From assembly GCA_963664605.1 (NCBI GenBank), contig OY761536.1, forward strand, positions 3,658,001-3,722,000: a stretch of DNA of 64,000 nucleotides, read 5' to 3'. Source of the DNA: JAHOYW01 sp963664605 (GTDB lineage Bacteria > Verrucomicrobiota > Lentisphaeria > Victivallales > Victivallaceae). Position 1 is the first letter of the stretch, and every line of letters starts with the position of its first letter. The position numbers were made by a program, and so were the translations under genes. The notes beneath the pieces were generated by a model. It searched no databases. It saw only the letters and a program-made list of their open reading frames with translations, and was not told the origin of the DNA. Shown here in pieces: positions 45,037 through 53,988 of the stretch.

Positions 45037-45516
45037 GTGAAAAAGATATTATACCCGGGGAGTTTTGATCCTCTGACAAACGGACATCTGGACTTAATAA
45101 AACGTGCCAGTAAACTTTTTGACGAAGTTATCGTTGCGGTTGCCATAAACCGCGATAAGAATTATTTTTTAACCCAGCAGGAGAAGGTGGAAGTCATCAA
45201 GGAATGCTGTGTTAATATGCCCAATGTAACAGTGCGGCCTTTTGACGGCTTAATAGTTAATGCCCTTAATAGCTGTAAAGCGCAGGCAATATTACGCGGG
45301 CTCCGGGCTTTTTCGGATTTTGAATATGAACTCCAGATGGCATTAATGAATCGTAGCCTGGATAGAAAATGCGAAACTATTTTTATGATGCCGACCCCAA
45401 GGAACTCTTTTGTCAGTTCAAGTATCGTCAAAGAAGCGGCACAGTTGGGAGCTGATTTTTCGCAGTATGTCCCGGAGCCGGTTTTTAAACTTATCTCCCG
45501 GAAGCTTAAGAATTAA
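45037..45516 (+). CDS. coaD: Phosphopantetheine adenylyltransferase
   Basis: 159 residues, the normal length. It makes dephospho-CoA from 4'-phosphopantetheine and ATP. Motifs: YPGSFDPLTNGHLDLIKRA (TxGH active site), AVAINRDKNYFLT, AILRGLRAFSDFEYELQMALMNR and TPRNSFVSSSIVKEAA. The start is GTG at 45037; no ATG is available upstream and the family begins at this point. It is divergent from ribF across about 140 AT-rich bases, and followed by a DUF177 gene. Confidence 0.97.
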   Translation: MKKILYPGSFDPLTNGHLDLIKRASKLFDEVIVAVAINRDKNYFLTQQEKVEVIKECCVNMPNVTVRPFDGLIVNALNSCKAQAILRGLRAFSDFEYELQMALMNRSLDRKCETIFMMPTPRNSFVSSSIVKEAAQLGADFSQYVPEPVFKLISRKLKN

Positions 45517-45569
45517 TTAAATTCAAGTTCTATCGCAAGTGTTTGAATAATACGGAATAACAGCAAGCT

Positions 45570-46034
45570 ATGATACGTTTTTCTATCGACATCTTAAAAA
45601 AGCAGGACATATACCTTGAAGGAGAGGAGCCTCCGGCGTTCCTGGATGTGGAAAACTCGGATATGATATCTTTTAAAGAAAATATCCATTACAAACTCCA
45701 TGCGTCAATGGTTTCCAATGGGATATTGGTAAAAGGCAGCGCTGAAACAAGTTATAACGGTATATGCGGCCGCTGCCTTGAAGAATTTAAGGGCACACTC
45801 GCTGATTATGACATTTGCCTGTTTTACGAAGAGCTCTATGGAGCCGAACTGGATGTAAGCGAAGATATCCGCGATGCTCTAGTTCTGGAGATTCCAATTA
45901 ACTGTATTTGCAACGACGACTGCGCAGGTCTATGCCATATATGCGGAAACAACTTAAATAAAAAGAAGTGCAACTGTAAAGAGCCGGAAAACGAAGACAA
46001 TCCATGGTCAAAGTTGAATAATCTCAAGTTATAA
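45570..46034 (+). CDS. yceD: YceD/DUF177 family protein
   Basis: 154 residues. DUF177 proteins are linked to 23S rRNA accumulation or ribosome assembly. Typical features: FDIL-type beta start (MIRFSIDILKKQDIYLEG), a CGRCLE motif (GICGRCLEEFKG), and a C-terminal Cys cluster (INCICNDDCAGLCHICGNNLNKKKCNCKEP), probable zinc ligands. In most genomes rpmF follows directly; here the next gene is an unrelated secreted repeat protein and rpmF is not seen. The Shine-Dalgarno is weak. Confidence 0.85.
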   Translation: MIRFSIDILKKQDIYLEGEEPPAFLDVENSDMISFKENIHYKLHASMVSNGILVKGSAETSYNGICGRCLEEFKGTLADYDICLFYEELYGAELDVSEDIRDALVLEIPINCICNDDCAGLCHICGNNLNKKKCNCKEPENEDNPWSKLNNLKL

Positions 46035-46046
46035 ATGGAGAAAAGT

Positions 46047-47102
46047 GTGAAAAAGTTTCTTTTTTTACTGATTTCAATTTTTATTCTGAATGCTTATTCT
46101 GAGGCAGAAGACAGTTCAGAAAACAAAGATTCCATGGAGCTCGATACCAGTAAAACTCTCAAAAAAGACGATAAAGATAAAAAAGGGCTGACACTTGATA
46201 CTTCCGAGACTTTTAAAAAAGACGATAAAGATAAAAAAGGGCTGACACTTGATACTTCCGAAACTTTTAAAAAAGACGGAGATAAAAAATTAGAGTTTGA
46301 CTCCTCAACCACGTTAAAGCGTGATGGTGACAAAAAGCTGGAATTTGATTCTGAAAGCACTTTTAAAGACGCCAATAAACAGTCTACTGCCGATATTGCG
46401 AAAAAAATAAAAGAAACTATACAAAAAGATCCTAAAAAAGCGGAGTTATTAACCGCAAAAATAAAAGAAATCCAAAAACTCTTAAAGGAAGCTAAAAAAT
46501 ATAAAGCTACTGGTACAGTAAAAGCCTGTTCAAAAGCCGCTGCCAGCTTAAAAATCTTGGCGGATTTCCATAATGGGAAAAAAGTTTCAGATAAGAAGTT
46601 ATATGATGCCTATAATAATAGTAAAAACATCGAAAAAGATATTAAAAAAATCAAGCTTCGCATAGAATCAGCCAAACGCAATACTCCACAGGCAATAAAG
46701 ATAAGGAAATTCCAATTCGCGGCGAAAAACGATCTTGAAGAAGCGGAGAAAGCAAAAAAACGCGGGAAAAAGGCTCTTGCTGAATATTACAAGACATGTG
46801 CTGAAATCAAACAAAACGCAGCAAAAAATTATGCCAAAAACCCTAAGATAGAAGAAACCAGCAAACAACAAATTAAAAAAGCAATAGCTAAATATAATTA
46901 TGACTACTCTCTGGAAACAGCCGCACGCTTTCGACAACGCGCGAAGGAATGCCGCGACATAGGGGATGAGGAAAAAACCAAATATTATGAAAAAGCTGTG
47001 GAATTGAAAGAAAAACTGGCAAAAGCCTATGCCAAAGGCGATAAAAGCCTGATAAGATCTATTAAGAAAGAATATCAGGCTCTGCAAAATACAAGATATT
47101 AA
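46047..47102 (+). CDS. Secreted Lys/Asp-rich repeat protein of unknown function
   Basis: 351 residues from the GTG at 46047, chosen because GGAG precedes it and the protein then starts with a clean signal peptide (MKKFLFLLISIFILNAYSEA). An ATG four codons earlier (46035) follows the yceD stop directly. Residues about 30-110 hold repeats of (L/E)xxDTSETFKKDDKDKKG; the DNA has a nearly exact 54-bp tandem duplication (46161-46268) and more decayed copies after it. The remaining 240 residues are Lys/Ala/Glu-rich helix. No known domain. It ends at the hairpin 47104-47139. Confidence 0.6.
   Translation: MKKFLFLLISIFILNAYSEAEDSSENKDSMELDTSKTLKKDDKDKKGLTLDTSETFKKDDKDKKGLTLDTSETFKKDGDKKLEFDSSTTLKRDGDKKLEFDSESTFKDANKQSTADIAKKIKETIQKDPKKAELLTAKIKEIQKLLKEAKKYKATGTVKACSKAAASLKILADFHNGKKVSDKKLYDAYNNSKNIEKDIKKIKLRIESAKRNTPQAIKIRKFQFAAKNDLEEAEKAKKRGKKALAEYYKTCAEIKQNAAKNYAKNPKIEETSKQQIKKAIAKYNYDYSLETAARFRQRAKECRDIGDEEKTKYYEKAVELKEKLAKAYAKGDKSLIRSIKKEYQALQNTRY
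46161..46268 (+). repeat. Two-copy 54-bp tandem repeat inside the secreted-protein gene
   Basis: The unit starting AAAAAAGACGATAAAG recurs after exactly 54 bases, with one base changed (GAGAC to GAAAC). It encodes an 18-residue block (KKDDKDKKGLTLDTSETF), repeated in frame; later copies to about 46375 are diverged. Confidence 0.9.
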
Positions 47103-47103
47103 A

Positions 47104-47139
47104 TAATTGCCGGGACACATTTTTTGCCCCGGGCAATTA
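47104..47139. terminator. Hairpin between convergent genes, probable bidirectional terminator
   Basis: TAATTGCCGGG (47104-47114) pairs with CCCGGGCAATTA (47128-47139) with one bulge. It lies between the ends of the secreted-protein gene and the oxidoreductase gene. A clean U run is not seen on either strand. Confidence 0.5.
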
Positions 47140-47156
47140 CAATTAATTATATATCT

Positions 47157-48059
47157 TTATTTCATTATTTCTACTACTTTTCCGTTCTGAGCACGGCTCT
47201 GGCTGGCAGCTTCAAGAAAAGCGATAATCTCCAGACTTTCCTCTAACGGTATATCAGAAACCCCGGTCTGAAAAAATGGAACTATTTTTTTCAACATCAA
47301 CGCATAATACGGAACTTCCCCGGAAACAAGCGCAAATTTTGTCTCGCCTTCGACGGTAAGCATACAACCGAAACCATTAGCCCCTACCCGATTTCCGCGG
47401 AGCGTTCCAATACGTCCGTCAGCCCAGGTTCCGACAATAACATCAATTTTTTCAGTACTGACAGCCTGCACTTTTTCACAGCCGGTCCCCATAAATGAAT
47501 AAAGCGTTTCGGCAGAATGGATTCCATACCAGAAATAGTCGCGGTAATCATCAAGCAGCGCCATCGGGCCAAAAGCCTCACAAGATTCAACTTTTGAACC
47601 GTCACGCAAAACGTCAATGCCTTTACCATAGCGAATGGCGGAAGCAGTCATAATAGGAACATTCTTCTCTTTAGACAGCTCAGCAATTGCTTTAGCGTCT
47701 TCAAAGCAGCATGCAAAAGGTTTGTCAATAAAAACCGGCTTGCCGTAATCAGCAAGAATTTTAAATTGTTCAAGATGCTGACGGCCGTCCACGCTTTCGA
47801 GAAAGAAGGCATCCATTCCTTCCGCAGCGGCTTCGATCGACTCACAAATCTCAATACCGCGCTCTTTTAAATCACTGGTAAAACCTTCAACACGGTTCAT
47901 ACTGCTGGAGAACAACTCACTGCCGCCCGGAAAAGCCTTAACCACTCTGGCACCGGGGACATGAAATTCATTTTCAGGATTGTTCAAGAGATTTACGAAT
48001 GCCGGACAATGAGAAGTGTCCAGGCCGATCATTCCGATTTTCAAAGAATTCATCTTCAT
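47157..48059 (-). CDS. Gfo/Idh/MocA-family oxidoreductase
   Basis: 300 residues. NAD(P)-binding N-terminal part (SLKIGMIGLDTSHCPAFVNLL, where the usual GxGxxG is replaced by IGLDTSH) and GKPVFIDKPFACCFEDAKAIAE with the EKP-type motif (here DKP). The C-terminal substrate domain is shorter than usual (total 300 against about 340). It starts within the stop of the LacI gene (ATGA overlap), so the two are co-translated; this pairing suggests a sugar substrate that the LacI protein also senses. The exact reaction is unknown. Confidence 0.85.
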   Translation of the reverse strand: MKMNSLKIGMIGLDTSHCPAFVNLLNNPENEFHVPGARVVKAFPGGSELFSSSMNRVEGFTSDLKERGIEICESIEAAAEGMDAFFLESVDGRQHLEQFKILADYGKPVFIDKPFACCFEDAKAIAELSKEKNVPIMTASAIRYGKGIDVLRDGSKVESCEAFGPMALLDDYRDYFWYGIHSAETLYSFMGTGCEKVQAVSTEKIDVIVGTWADGRIGTLRGNRVGANGFGCMLTVEGETKFALVSGEVPYYALMLKKIVPFFQTGVSDIPLEESLEIIAFLEAASQSRAQNGKVVEIMK

Positions 48060-49039
48060 GCCTTTTGTTTTAATTTATAAGGAATTTTTATTTGTTTACT
48101 AAAATTTTCTTTACTAATGATTTTTTTCATCTCCAGCCAGGCTTGGCTGCCCATTTTTTCGCCCTGCTGGATATGCATAGCCACAGGAAAATCAAAATCG
48201 CGGGGGGATAACTCAGGGGTTACTGAAGAAACGTGCAGATCGTAGTCCATTCCACATTTCATACCATATTTGCCAGCGATGCATACATAACGTTCGAGAT
48301 ACTCTTCCCCGTCCACATAAACTCCATCAAAACGATGTCCTGATTCAAATAAATCATAAATTTGTTTTTCAAAGTTCTCTTCAGGAAGCAAATAAAACAC
48401 GCTGACATCATCCCGGGACTTAAACGCCTCATACACGGAAAGGTTAGGCAAGCAAAAATTATAGTCATTAACGCTCAAAATATTTTTGCGTTTCCTTTTA
48501 ATAAAAACGTCGACCATATCATTCACCAGTTTCCAATGGTCACTGACGACATTTGCGCAGTTCTCCAGTTGACTGCAGTCATAAGATTGATTAAGCATTA
48601 TTGTCGGAATACCGGTGGCGGCGATTTCTTTAAAATCATCATCAGTAGATTTGCTTTGCAGAACCACCATGCCGTCAATACGCCCCTGGCGAATGAGTTT
48701 CAGGTAATTTTTACGTTTATCCTTGAAAGTCATCAATATATTATAATCATCTTTCGCCATACTGCTGGCAAGCCCATACGCCATATGCTGATAAAATTCC
48801 AGGAATAAGGCCTCATATTCCGGCTGGAGCAACCCTATCGCAAAACTTTTACCGGTAACCAGAGAGCGCCCGAAGAAATTTGGACGATACCCCATTTCAC
48901 GCGCAATACGGCAGACTCGTTCTTTGGTTTCCGCATTCATCCTGACTCCCTCGGGGGGATTCAAAGCATGCGTCACGGTCGTAAGACTGACACCAGCCGC
49001 CTTAGCTACATCACTGCGCTTTACTGCTTTTATACTCAT
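48056..49039 (-). CDS. LacI-family transcriptional regulator
   Basis: 327 residues. The N-terminal HTH is RSDVAKAAGVSLTTVTHALNPPEGVRMNAETKERVCRIAREMGYRPNFFGRSLVTG with the hinge helix. The sugar-binding domain follows (FAIGLLQPEYEALFLEFYQHMAYGL, GRIDGMVVLQSK). An ATG 6 codons upstream (49057) is also open; neither has a strong Shine-Dalgarno. A 14-bp palindrome AAAAACCGGTTTTT lies about 95 bases upstream, consistent with autoregulation. It is first in a two-gene unit with the Gfo/Idh oxidoreductase. Confidence 0.9.
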   Translation of the reverse strand: MSIKAVKRSDVAKAAGVSLTTVTHALNPPEGVRMNAETKERVCRIAREMGYRPNFFGRSLVTGKSFAIGLLQPEYEALFLEFYQHMAYGLASSMAKDDYNILMTFKDKRKNYLKLIRQGRIDGMVVLQSKSTDDDFKEIAATGIPTIMLNQSYDCSQLENCANVVSDHWKLVNDMVDVFIKRKRKNILSVNDYNFCLPNLSVYEAFKSRDDVSVFYLLPEENFEKQIYDLFESGHRFDGVYVDGEEYLERYVCIAGKYGMKCGMDYDLHVSSVTPELSPRDFDFPVAMHIQQGEKMGSQAWLEMKKIISKENFSKQIKIPYKLKQKA

Positions 49040-49132
49040 TTCTTTTCTTTTTATCATTGTTGCGCCAACTTTTATGAGAAGACTTATATAATAGTAAACC
49101 TGTGAAATAAAAAATCAACAAAAAAGCAAATA

Positions 49133-49146
49133 AAAAACCGGTTTTT
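49133..49146. promoter_or_regulatory. 14-bp palindrome, candidate LacI-family operator
   Basis: AAAAACCGGTTTTT is a perfect palindrome with a central CCGG, located between the LacI gene and the divergent lipoprotein gene. LacI-family operators are palindromes with a central CG pair, so this is a reasonable binding site. Confidence 0.5.
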
Positions 49147-49261
49147 ATTTTTATGCATTTTTTTTGAACTTAAATACCGCAATATACGGTTTTCCTATTT
49201 GCTTTTTGGGCCAATCATTGTTATTTTGTTTCAATTAACATTATTTTAAGGAGATTTCAGC

Positions 49262-50239
49262 ATGTTCAAGATTAAAAATTTAATCGTTCTTCCTGTTACA
49301 GCGCTAATATTAACTTCAGGTTGCAATATCTTTAATTCTTCCCAAAAAGCTGAACCGCCCAAAGACGCCAAAACAGCTGTTATAAAAAAGGATGCTAAAG
49401 CTAAGAAAGATGTTAAAACAGCTGATGTAAAAACTAAGGCTGAGAAGGATACTAAAACAGCCGCGGTAAAAAAAGATGCCAAGGCAAAAAAAGACGTTAA
49501 AGCCAAAAAAGATATTAAAACTCCTGTCGCTAAAAAGGATGTCAAAGCTAAGAAAACTGAAAAAGTGGAAAAAGTCAGCAAACCGGAACTTGCACCTGCT
49601 AAAAATCAAGCTACCAATTATGCGAGAAAAGATTCAAAATATACTAAAAAAGACATGATTGGACTTGGATTCATCACTCCAATGCAGTTCCCCAGCGAAG
49701 CAACTGAAGTCAGTGGCTTCCGCTTTTCCGCTATATACACCTATAACGAAGCGGCAAATGGACTTGACTGCGGTTTTATTTGCGCTTCAGGCACAGGCGG
49801 CACGAGAGGTCTGCAGGCTGGCGTTATTATGAATAAAACAGCCGGGTCGGTAAATGGTTTAAGCATAAGCCTTATCAATATTGCTGAAACTGAAATGAAT
49901 GGGATACAATTGGGAGGTTACAATGAAGCCGGTTCCGTAAGTCAGAATAACGGCGCGGCTAACTATGAAACATCCTGCGGTATCCAGATGGGAGCGGCGA
50001 ATGTCACTAATTCAATCTTCAAGGGCCTGCAATTGGGGCTTTTCAATATTTCCAACTCAGTTTTTAAAGGATGGCAGGTTGGAGCCTTGAATCTTTACGA
50101 GCCGCCAAGCGACGTATTCGATGATTTCCAAACCAAGGAATTCAATGAAGAGAAGAAAAAAAGGTCATGTGTCCAAGTTGGAGTATTGAATTTCAATCCA
50201 AATGGCATATTCCCGATAACCCTGCTGGTAAACTGGTAA
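49262..50239 (+). CDS. Lipoprotein with Lys/Ala/Asp micro-repeats and a surface-repeat domain
   Basis: 325 residues. Lipobox LTSGC (Cys20) after a basic hydrophobic signal, then about 90 residues of AKKDxK-type micro-repeats (KKDAKAKKDVKTADVKTKAEKDTKT), probably an extended spacer. From about 130 the protein has short repeats of the GLQAGVIMN, GIQLGGYNEAG, GLQLGLFNIS, GWQVGALNLY kind, similar to the repeat family seen in Leptospira surface proteins (LA_2272 type), an assignment by pattern only. AAGGAG precedes the ATG. It is likely exposed on the outer membrane. Function unknown. Confidence 0.65.
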   Translation: MFKIKNLIVLPVTALILTSGCNIFNSSQKAEPPKDAKTAVIKKDAKAKKDVKTADVKTKAEKDTKTAAVKKDAKAKKDVKAKKDIKTPVAKKDVKAKKTEKVEKVSKPELAPAKNQATNYARKDSKYTKKDMIGLGFITPMQFPSEATEVSGFRFSAIYTYNEAANGLDCGFICASGTGGTRGLQAGVIMNKTAGSVNGLSISLINIAETEMNGIQLGGYNEAGSVSQNNGAANYETSCGIQMGAANVTNSIFKGLQLGLFNISNSVFKGWQVGALNLYEPPSDVFDDFQTKEFNEEKKKRSCVQVGVLNFNPNGIFPITLLVNW

Positions 50240-50391
50240 TCAATGGTTCCATATTGAGAGGACGTTTCGCTCCTCAAATTATCTCTGCGTCTTCTGCCAA
50301 GTATCCTGCACACCTGTTTTTATTCCGGTAATTTGCCTGTATTTAAAAAACGGGAAATAAAGAGTTTTTCAAAAAAGGATTGCTTTTTCTC

Positions 50392-50453
50392 TTGACATAC
50401 CTCGTCTGTCGATGTATAATCAATACATAGGCACACAATGTATAATGATACAG
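50392..50453 (+). promoter_or_regulatory. Consensus promoter overlapped by two PadR-type inverted repeats
   Basis: TTGACA (50392-50397) and TATAAT (50415-50420) match consensus fully, 17 bases apart. ATGTATAATCAATACAT (50412-50428) covers the -10 and a second, weaker copy ATGTATAATGATACAG (50438-50453) follows. ATGT..ACAT half-sites are typical of PadR operators. The PadR gene starts at 50464, so the pair should be autorepressed. Confidence 0.85.
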
Positions 50454-50463
50454 GAGGTACAAA

Positions 50464-50796
50464 ATGGCAGTTAACAGTGATCTAATGCGAGGCGTCGCTG
50501 AACCGGTAATTCTTAATCTGCTGAACAATAAAAAAATGTACGGTTATGAAATTATTAAGCTCGTCAACGAAAAAACTAACAATGCTTTTCAATGGAAAGA
50601 GGGAACTCTTTATCCGTGCCTGCACCGCCTTGAAGCGGCGAAATTAATTGAGAGCGAGTGGCAGATAGCGGAAAACAATAAACCGAGAAAATATTACACT
50701 TTGACAAGAAAGGGCGCCGCCGCCCTGGTTGAAAAGAAAGAGGAATGGGCCGTTTTCGCCAAATCCGTAAACGTACTGCTAAGCGCTACTGCCTAG
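50464..50796 (+). CDS. PadR-family transcriptional regulator
   Basis: 110 residues. A winged helix with EPVILNLLNNKKMYGYEIIKLVNE, then EGTLYPCLHRLEAAKLIESEW and KPRKYYTLTRKGAAALVEKKEEWAVFA, the PadR core, ending with a short dimer helix. AGGAGG precedes the ATG. It represses genes in response to small molecules or, in PadR/HAAS pairs, through an unknown signal. The following HAAS-domain membrane-protein gene starts 15 bases later. Confidence 0.92.
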   Translation: MAVNSDLMRGVAEPVILNLLNNKKMYGYEIIKLVNEKTNNAFQWKEGTLYPCLHRLEAAKLIESEWQIAENNKPRKYYTLTRKGAAALVEKKEEWAVFAKSVNVLLSATA

Positions 50797-50811
50797 TCAG
50801 GAGGTGGAACA

Positions 50812-52989
50812 ATGGATAAGGCAAAGATAGAAAAACTACTGAATAACCTGACGCTCGGTTTGAAAGCCGATCCTGAAACACGTCTGGATGTAAAAAGCGA
50901 ACTGCGTTCGCATCTGGACGCAAAAATAGAAGAAGGTATAAAAGCAGGGCTATCGGAAGTAGAAAGCGAGGAACAGGCGTTAAAGTCATTCGGCGACACT
51001 ATCCAGATAAGCGACGGTATCGCCGACGCCAATAGCTCGAAAATGTCATTTAAAGCCAGACTAAAAGTATTCGCCGGAATCCTTCTAGTCCCCGCGGTAA
51101 TAATCTGCGCCCTAATCAGCTTTGACCCATCAAGCTTGCAGGTAAGCTTATCTCCTGAACAATTAGTTAATTCTACAACCTGCTTTGACACTAAAAGTAA
51201 CAATAAAATTTTCTGGTTTTTTGAACGATATACGCCTGATGAAAAACTTATTTTATATGGTGATAAATCAAAAAAATCCAGAACAGGGCGGCAAAAAGCT
51301 ATTTGGGAACGGTTTCCTGATAATAAAGCATATTTAGCAAATTATATAATCACGTTATTATCCCAAAAAACAGATAAGCCTAAGTGGCGCAAAGAAATGT
51401 CCGCAGCGCTGGAAACTGCAAAACAAAAAGATCCCGGTAATGCCCTGTATAATTACCTTGCAGCCGGCTTAATGTTGGAAAAAGCCTGCACATCAAAATC
51501 AAAACGTATATATATCAAGTTTCAAAAAGAAAGCGGACAAAGAGAATATAAAACCGAATATTCGATAAAAATAAAAGACCGGAGGCTGATGAATCAGACA
51601 ATTGAAGAATATCTAAGAGGAACAAAGAAAAAATATTTCAAAACATACATTACGGACATAGTTGATGAACGTTTTGATATTATGGGATTCCCCAAAACTG
51701 TTGCTGAAAATATCCGGCAAATAGCCGTATCCGCCGGAATATTACTGCCGCATATAAGTTATTTGAGAAACATTCCGAGATCACTTTGGCTATATGCTGA
51801 AATACTGCAGAAAGAAGGCAATTCCAAAGAAGCGTTAAGAATTATTAAGCCTTGGAAAATTTATTTGAAACAAATTACCGAAGATTCTGATTTCTTGATT
51901 GGTATACTTGTAGACGCCGCCGTAACAAAACTCGCCAGACAGATAATTCCTCAGATTTACATTAAAGCGGGAAAAATAAAATCAGCAAATATTGCTGAAT
52001 ACGAATTAGCGCAAATTATCGCCCCCAACAATAAATGGCGGGAAGATGCAAGGAAATACAGCATTGATAAAAAACTATTTGAAAAAACCAGTATACTGGC
52101 GGGTATGCTGCTTCCTGCACTGGGAAAAATGGATTATACTGAAAGTGATTTTGCCGTAAGCAGAAAAATTGAATATACAGCTTTAGAAAAAAACGGGGTA
52201 GCTTTTCTTAATATTCTTTTCCTGCTTGGAATGACCGGAGGGCTGCTGACCACAATTTACTGGAGGATTTTCACCAAACAAAGAGCTTTACTATTGGCTC
52301 CCTCTCCGCAATTTCTTGGAAAAATCTTTCTTTCAGGAATTATCCTGCCTTTAACGAGCTATATTTTAATCAGTATATCAGGAATTGCGGGCGGACACGA
52401 ATATAATATTGCAATTAATTGTATTGCTTTAGGTGCTCAATTTATTATACTTTTAACGTTGATTCCTGCGATAATCTTTATTATGATAAAAAAGCATATA
52501 CATCAACGCTGCCTAGAACTCAACATAATATGTCCGGAAATAAAACAAAGCAAAATAAGGAGGAAAATTAATATTATAATATTTTTGTTTCTTTTTATTC
52601 TTGCGATGTCTCCATTACGTTATTCTCCAATAGCATTATTAATGTCACCTCATACATCTGCGCCAGCATTGCCATTAATAGTGATCGGCATAATCACAAC
52701 AGTTATTATAAGCATATATATAGTCATACTTGGCGCAGAATATTTCACAACTTTATTCTCTGGACAAAAATACGCTTTATATTACGGAGCGTTCGCTAAA
52801 ACCCTGACTCCGGTTTTCGCACTGGCAATGATTTTCATTACATTAATTATAATTCCTTATCTCAACTGGAGGGAAGCAGATTTAATAAGCAAAGATAAAG
52901 TTATGTACGGACAGTCAAGATCTTTTACTCACCTGGAGGGGCAAATAGTGAGAAAGTTGAAATCTGCTATGCTTGAGGCAATGAAGTAA
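50812..52989 (+). CDS. HAAS-domain membrane protein (PadR-paired)
   Basis: 725 residues. The first 85 residues have the HAAS/permease-prefix pattern (KIEKLLNNLTLGLKADPETRLDVKSELRSHLDAKIEEGIKAGLSEVESEEQALKSFGD), a cytoplasmic helical domain that pairs with PadR regulators. A membrane helix near 85-105 follows, then about 360 residues of helical, TPR-like soluble region (GNALYNYLAAGLMLEKACTS, SLWLYAEILQKEGNSKEALRIIKPWKI), and at least six C-terminal hydrophobic segments (about 470-690). The long soluble insert is unusual. AGGAGG precedes the ATG. Function unknown. Confidence 0.7.
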   Translation: MDKAKIEKLLNNLTLGLKADPETRLDVKSELRSHLDAKIEEGIKAGLSEVESEEQALKSFGDTIQISDGIADANSSKMSFKARLKVFAGILLVPAVIICALISFDPSSLQVSLSPEQLVNSTTCFDTKSNNKIFWFFERYTPDEKLILYGDKSKKSRTGRQKAIWERFPDNKAYLANYIITLLSQKTDKPKWRKEMSAALETAKQKDPGNALYNYLAAGLMLEKACTSKSKRIYIKFQKESGQREYKTEYSIKIKDRRLMNQTIEEYLRGTKKKYFKTYITDIVDERFDIMGFPKTVAENIRQIAVSAGILLPHISYLRNIPRSLWLYAEILQKEGNSKEALRIIKPWKIYLKQITEDSDFLIGILVDAAVTKLARQIIPQIYIKAGKIKSANIAEYELAQIIAPNNKWREDARKYSIDKKLFEKTSILAGMLLPALGKMDYTESDFAVSRKIEYTALEKNGVAFLNILFLLGMTGGLLTTIYWRIFTKQRALLLAPSPQFLGKIFLSGIILPLTSYILISISGIAGGHEYNIAINCIALGAQFIILLTLIPAIIFIMIKKHIHQRCLELNIICPEIKQSKIRRKINIIIFLFLFILAMSPLRYSPIALLMSPHTSAPALPLIVIGIITTVIISIYIVILGAEYFTTLFSGQKYALYYGAFAKTLTPVFALAMIFITLIIIPYLNWREADLISKDKVMYGQSRSFTHLEGQIVRKLKSAMLEAMK

Positions 52990-53005
52990 GGTCTGAAAAT
53001 TTCAC

Positions 53006-53836
53006 TTATTCTATTGTGATAAGTTCCAGTTTGGGTTTGGCTCCGGCTTTTTTGCAGGCTTTCCTGTAGCGTTTGACAAACTTTTTCTGTTTGGCGAATT
53101 CAGGATGTTCCCTGAAACAACGTTCAAACATTTCGACCATAGCCGGATATTCTTTAAGCTCTTTGTAAACATCTAATAATATAAACATTACATCGGTTTT
53201 TTCGGAACTAATCTCAAGGAGATTTTCATATGCTTCCCGGGCTTCTCTCAATTTTCCGGCATTATAAAGCGCTGCCGCCAGCAGCCAATATGCATTTTCA
53301 TCATCGGAATAGTTTTTTACAGCCTGCTCGAAAAATGCCAGAGCTTCATCAATTTTCCCTTGAAATTCCAAAAATTTCCCTTTTACCAGACAATATATCT
53401 TACGGTACTCGTCCTTGTCGATTGCCAGCAAAAGTTCTTTAACGGCTTCATCATGCCCAGTACAATGAAGTATCTCAATAGCGCCAATAAGAGTATCAGC
53501 GCATGGCTGTGCAACATCCTGGTCGTTGTCATCCTTTATTAAAAAATACTCATCACCATTCTGCAGCGCGCCAATAGCTTTTTCAACGTCATCTTGTATA
53601 TTCGCGATCATTTCAGGCAAGTCTGTCAGTTTGATATGCAGGCCCACATTACATTTTTTACATTCCTTAATCACATACATATGAGGCCCTTCAGGGAAAA
53701 TCGGAATAAAATTAACATGGGACCATTTGCGCCCCTTGTAACTTGTCTGTTTTATATATCTATCGCACTGAGCACAATAACCCCAACTGTGGATCTTATT
53801 TTTTCTCCCATACATCCGTGAACCATAAACTATCAT
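53006..53836 (-). CDS. Zinc-ribbon plus TPR protein
   Basis: 276 residues from the ATG at 53836 (GGAG upstream; the frame opens four codons earlier with TTG). An N-terminal four-Cys zinc ribbon (YCAQCDRYIKQT ... KECKKCNVGL) is followed by an acidic segment and TPR-like helices (about 150-260: LVKGKFLEFQGKIDEALAFFEQAVKNYSDDENAYWLLAAALYNAGKLREAREAYENLLEI). No signal peptide, so probably cytoplasmic. TPRs bind other proteins. It is a single gene converging on the HAAS gene. No named family recognised. Confidence 0.7.
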   Translation of the reverse strand: MIVYGSRMYGRKNKIHSWGYCAQCDRYIKQTSYKGRKWSHVNFIPIFPEGPHMYVIKECKKCNVGLHIKLTDLPEMIANIQDDVEKAIGALQNGDEYFLIKDDNDQDVAQPCADTLIGAIEILHCTGHDEAVKELLLAIDKDEYRKIYCLVKGKFLEFQGKIDEALAFFEQAVKNYSDDENAYWLLAAALYNAGKLREAREAYENLLEISSEKTDVMFILLDVYKELKEYPAMVEMFERCFREHPEFAKQKKFVKRYRKACKKAGAKPKLELITIE

Positions 53837-53988
53837 ATTCTTCTCCAAAAATTAAAACTGTTCTTATTTTAATCTTATAAAATAGAAACAAGAACTGTTT
53901 TTTCAAGAAAAAATAATTTATTTTTATCCATAAATGACACAAATCTAACATTTTAAAAATATTTCAAGATCCGCGGGTACTCAGACAA

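Noticed and set aside
46668..47120. 150-codon minus-strand frame
   Set aside because: Phe-rich antisense of the Lys-rich secreted-protein gene.
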